A DNA stretch of 16,403 nt, taken from positions 1-16,403 of the forward strand of contig CAZGOY010000058.1 of assembly GCA_964527565.1 (NCBI GenBank), in the 5' to 3' direction. Below are positions 14,889-16,403 of this stretch, one piece after another. The DNA comes from JAGXQV01 sp964527565. Lineage in GTDB: Bacteria; Pseudomonadota; Gammaproteobacteria; Burkholderiales; Sulfuricellaceae. The position numbers and the translations under genes are program-made. The notes below the pieces were generated by a model. That model ran no database searches. It saw only the letters and a list, made by a program, of their open reading frames with translations, and was not told the DNA's origin. Within the stretch, counting starts at the first letter, position 1. The number at the start of each line of letters is the position of its first letter.

Positions 14889-15183
14889 GCTTTCTGGCGC
14901 ACTGGTGGCACACTTCTAAAAAAACACCAGCAACAAGCCACCACAAAACACCCTCCTGTCACACCTACCCGATGCACTGCCTTTGCTGGTCAAGGAATAG
15001 GCAATCTCTTCACTTTTTCCGCCGCTACTGTTCCTCTGGTGTGCCATTGCCAAAAGCGACGCCAGATACAACCAATATAATCATCGGCATGGCGAAGCCA
15101 GACAGCGGATTACATATGCCTTGTTGCATATTATTGCCGATTGCTCTATGCTCTTTTCAAGAGTTGAAACACAGGGGGCGACA
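14889..15183. other. 295-bp gene-free region between tRNA-Lys and integrase
   Basis: I see no gene here. It should be the left arm of the integrated element. The 8-base sequence TGGCACAC near 14904-14911 recurs as its inverse GTGTGCCA near 15040-15047, and might be integrase arm sites. The right end holds the integrase promoter. Confidence 0.4.
15124..15152 (+). promoter_or_regulatory. putative promoter of the integrase gene
   Basis: TTGCAT (15124-15129), a 17-base spacer and TATGCT (15147-15152). This leaves a short leader with AGGGGG (15173-15178) before the ATG at 15184. Both boxes deviate moderately from consensus. Confidence 0.45.
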
Positions 15184-16257
15184 ATGGCAACGATTCAAAA
15201 GCGAGTTACCGGCAAGGGCACTTCCTACCGCGTCATGGTGCGACTGAAAGGTTATGCGCCAGAGACTGCCACCTTTGACCGACTGACGGACGCCAAGGAA
15301 TGGGCGAAGAGGGTAGAAGCCGACATGAAGGGCGGACGGCACTTCGGGAGCGCCAAGCGCCACACCCTGGCCGAACTGCTGGATCGATATGAAGCCCATG
15401 CGGCACTGCGCCTGAAATCATGGGAGAGCACGAAGGCCCGCCTTGCATTCTGGCGCGGCAAGCTGGGCGATGAACTGCTGGAAGCCATCAAGCCCGCCCG
15501 TATCGCCAGCCTGCGCGATGAACAGAAAGCGACACCGAAGGAACGGGGTGGAGGCGAGCGCACCGGTTCCGATGTAAACCGCACCTTGGCCGCCCTATCC
15601 AGCGCGCTGGGCTTTGGCGTCAAAGAGCTTGGATGGCTGGAGGTCAACCCCTGTGCGAAAGTCTCGAAGCTGCCGGAGAGCAAGGGCCGGGTGCGCTTTC
15701 TGGATGATGACGAACTGGCGCGTTTCATGACCGCCTGCCGGGAATCGGGTAACCCTGACCTTCGCCTGGCCGTGTTGCTGGCGCTGACCACTGGCGGGCG
15801 TCAATCCGAAATCATGGGCCTACGCTGGCCGCAAATCGACTTCAAGCGCCGCATCATCACCCTGGGCGAAACCAAGAACGGCGATGCACGGGCGCTGCCG
15901 CTTTCCGGGGAGGCTTTCGGGATGCTGCAAGAGCGCGCCAAGGTGCGCCAGATTGACGATGACCGGGTTTTTCCGCCGACCGCGCAGGCGAGGAAGTCCG
16001 CGCATATCGATCTGCGCGCATCCTTTGAGGCCGCGCTTAAAGCCGCTGCCGTTGCGAACTTCCACTGGCACGACTTGCGCCATTGCGCCGCGAGCTATCT
16101 GGTAATGGCTGGCACCGACTTGGTGAGCGTGGCCCGCGTGCTGGGGCATCGCCAGTTGCAGATGACCATGCGCTATTCGCACTTGGCACCGGGCCGCATC
16201 GTGGAGCTTGGCGACACCTTGGCCGGGAAGCTGGAATCTGTGAAGGGGGCGGCGTGA
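15184..16257 (+). CDS. tyrosine recombinase / site-specific integrase
   Basis: This is a 357-residue phage- or island-type integrase. The ATG at 15184 is chosen because AGGGGG lies 5 bases before it and MATIQKRVTGKGTSYRVMVR is the typical N-terminal arm-binding start; an upstream ATG at 15121 overlaps the promoter. A core-binding domain spans about 55-165. The catalytic set is complete: Arg206 (TTGGRQSEIMGLRW), Lys231 (GETKNGD), His296-x-x-Arg299 (HDLRH), His322 (LGHRQ) and Tyr331 (MRYSHL). It is transcribed away from tRNA-Lys, 337 bases downstream of it, the usual arrangement for an element integrated in a tRNA 3' end. It appears intact. The other attachment site is outside the window. Confidence 0.95.
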   Translation: MATIQKRVTGKGTSYRVMVRLKGYAPETATFDRLTDAKEWAKRVEADMKGGRHFGSAKRHTLAELLDRYEAHAALRLKSWESTKARLAFWRGKLGDELLEAIKPARIASLRDEQKATPKERGGGERTGSDVNRTLAALSSALGFGVKELGWLEVNPCAKVSKLPESKGRVRFLDDDELARFMTACRESGNPDLRLAVLLALTTGGRQSEIMGLRWPQIDFKRRIITLGETKNGDARALPLSGEAFGMLQERAKVRQIDDDRVFPPTAQARKSAHIDLRASFEAALKAAAVANFHWHDLRHCAASYLVMAGTDLVSVARVLGHRQLQMTMRYSHLAPGRIVELGDTLAGKLESVKGAA

Positions 16258-16367
16258 TGCAAAGCGATGATGACATGAAGCGTTTGGCGGAAAAGCAGCA
16301 ATTGGATTTAGGTGACTGGATTTTAATTACCGGCATCACAATTGATCCTTATAGTGGACCCCAATAA
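16257..16367 (+). pseudogene. small ORF after integrase, probably truncated by an IS
   Basis: The ATG at 16257 overlaps the integrase stop (TGATG), suggesting a coupled accessory gene of the element. The 36-residue product starts MQSDDDMKRLAEKQQLDLGD and then WILITGITIDP. The last residues (about YSGPQ) are read from what looks like the end of an IS3-family element, so the original C-terminus seems to be lost. No family recognised. Confidence 0.4.
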
Positions 16368-16403
16368 CCGGACAGAGAATTAAGATGGTAGCCTGCTGTA
16401 AAA
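16352..16403 (+). mobile_element. left end of a probable IS3-family element with the start of its OrfA
   Basis: TAGTGGACCCCAATAACCGG, followed by ACAG, is typical of the inverted repeat of IS3-family elements (TAGTGGACCCC..., ..CGGACAG). An ATG at 16385 follows, reading MVACCK to the window edge, consistent with the first residues of an OrfA transposase. The exact first base is uncertain (16352-16355). Only 52 bases are visible, so subgroup and integrity are unknown. Confidence 0.55.

Noticed and set aside
1..16403. CRISPR array, rRNA, or toxin-antitoxin and phage-defence genes
   Set aside because: I looked for regular repeat-spacer blocks, rRNA motifs and paired small ORFs, and found none that can be supported.

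Overview
The window looks like the chromosome of a betaproteobacterium, probably a Nitrosomonadales or Rhodocyclales type. The reasons are high GC, dense co-directional operons, strong Gly/Ala/Arg codon bias and the style of the TonB/ExbB/ExbD genes. The genus is not resolvable from the sequence alone. Both ends appear to run into insertion-sequence DNA.

Layout. (1) 1-889, minus strand: the N-terminal part of a SulP anion transporter, whose homology stops abruptly near position 56, probably at an IS end. (2) 890-1392: a gene-poor regulatory region with a palindrome, a sigma-54 -24/-12 promoter and a leader hairpin. (3) 1393-8308: a tight operon encoding TonB receptor 1, a periplasmic DUF4198-like protein, a polytopic membrane protein with two 4Fe-4S clusters, TonB receptor 2 and a DsbD/TauE-like six-helix membrane protein with paired cysteines. 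(4) 8464-12409: a second operon encoding TonB receptor 3, a Cys/His-bearing BNR beta-propeller and a TlpA-like thioredoxin. It starts from a sigma-54 promoter built like the first. (5) 12498-14267: tonB, exbB, exbD. (6) 14334-14606: a small ribbon-helix-helix-like protein. (7) 14771-14846: tRNA-Lys(CTT) with a terminator. (8) 15184-16403: a tyrosine integrase next to that tRNA (the edge of an integrated element), a small broken ORF and the left end of a probable IS3-family element.

How the genes may work together (inference). Three outer-membrane receptors with their own TonB-ExbB-ExbD motor would import a scarce ligand into the periplasm. There, a DUF4198-like protein, a Cys/His-rich beta-propeller and a thioredoxin-like protein could bind or process it. 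A membrane ferredoxin of the NapH/NosR/CcoG type and a DsbD-like protein could send electrons outward. This fits reductive uptake or handling of a thiophilic or redox-active metal (copper is my leading guess; nickel or cobalt are alternatives). The ligand is not shown by the sequence, and no ABC or other dedicated cytoplasmic importer is present.

The strongest new signal is regulatory. Receptors 1 and 3 each carry a GG-N10-GC sigma-54 promoter preceded, at almost the same distance (about 61-63 bp from the palindrome centre to the -24 GG), by a perfect GCAC-N4-GTGC palindrome. This predicts one dedicated enhancer-binding activator controlling both operons. No activator gene lies in the window.
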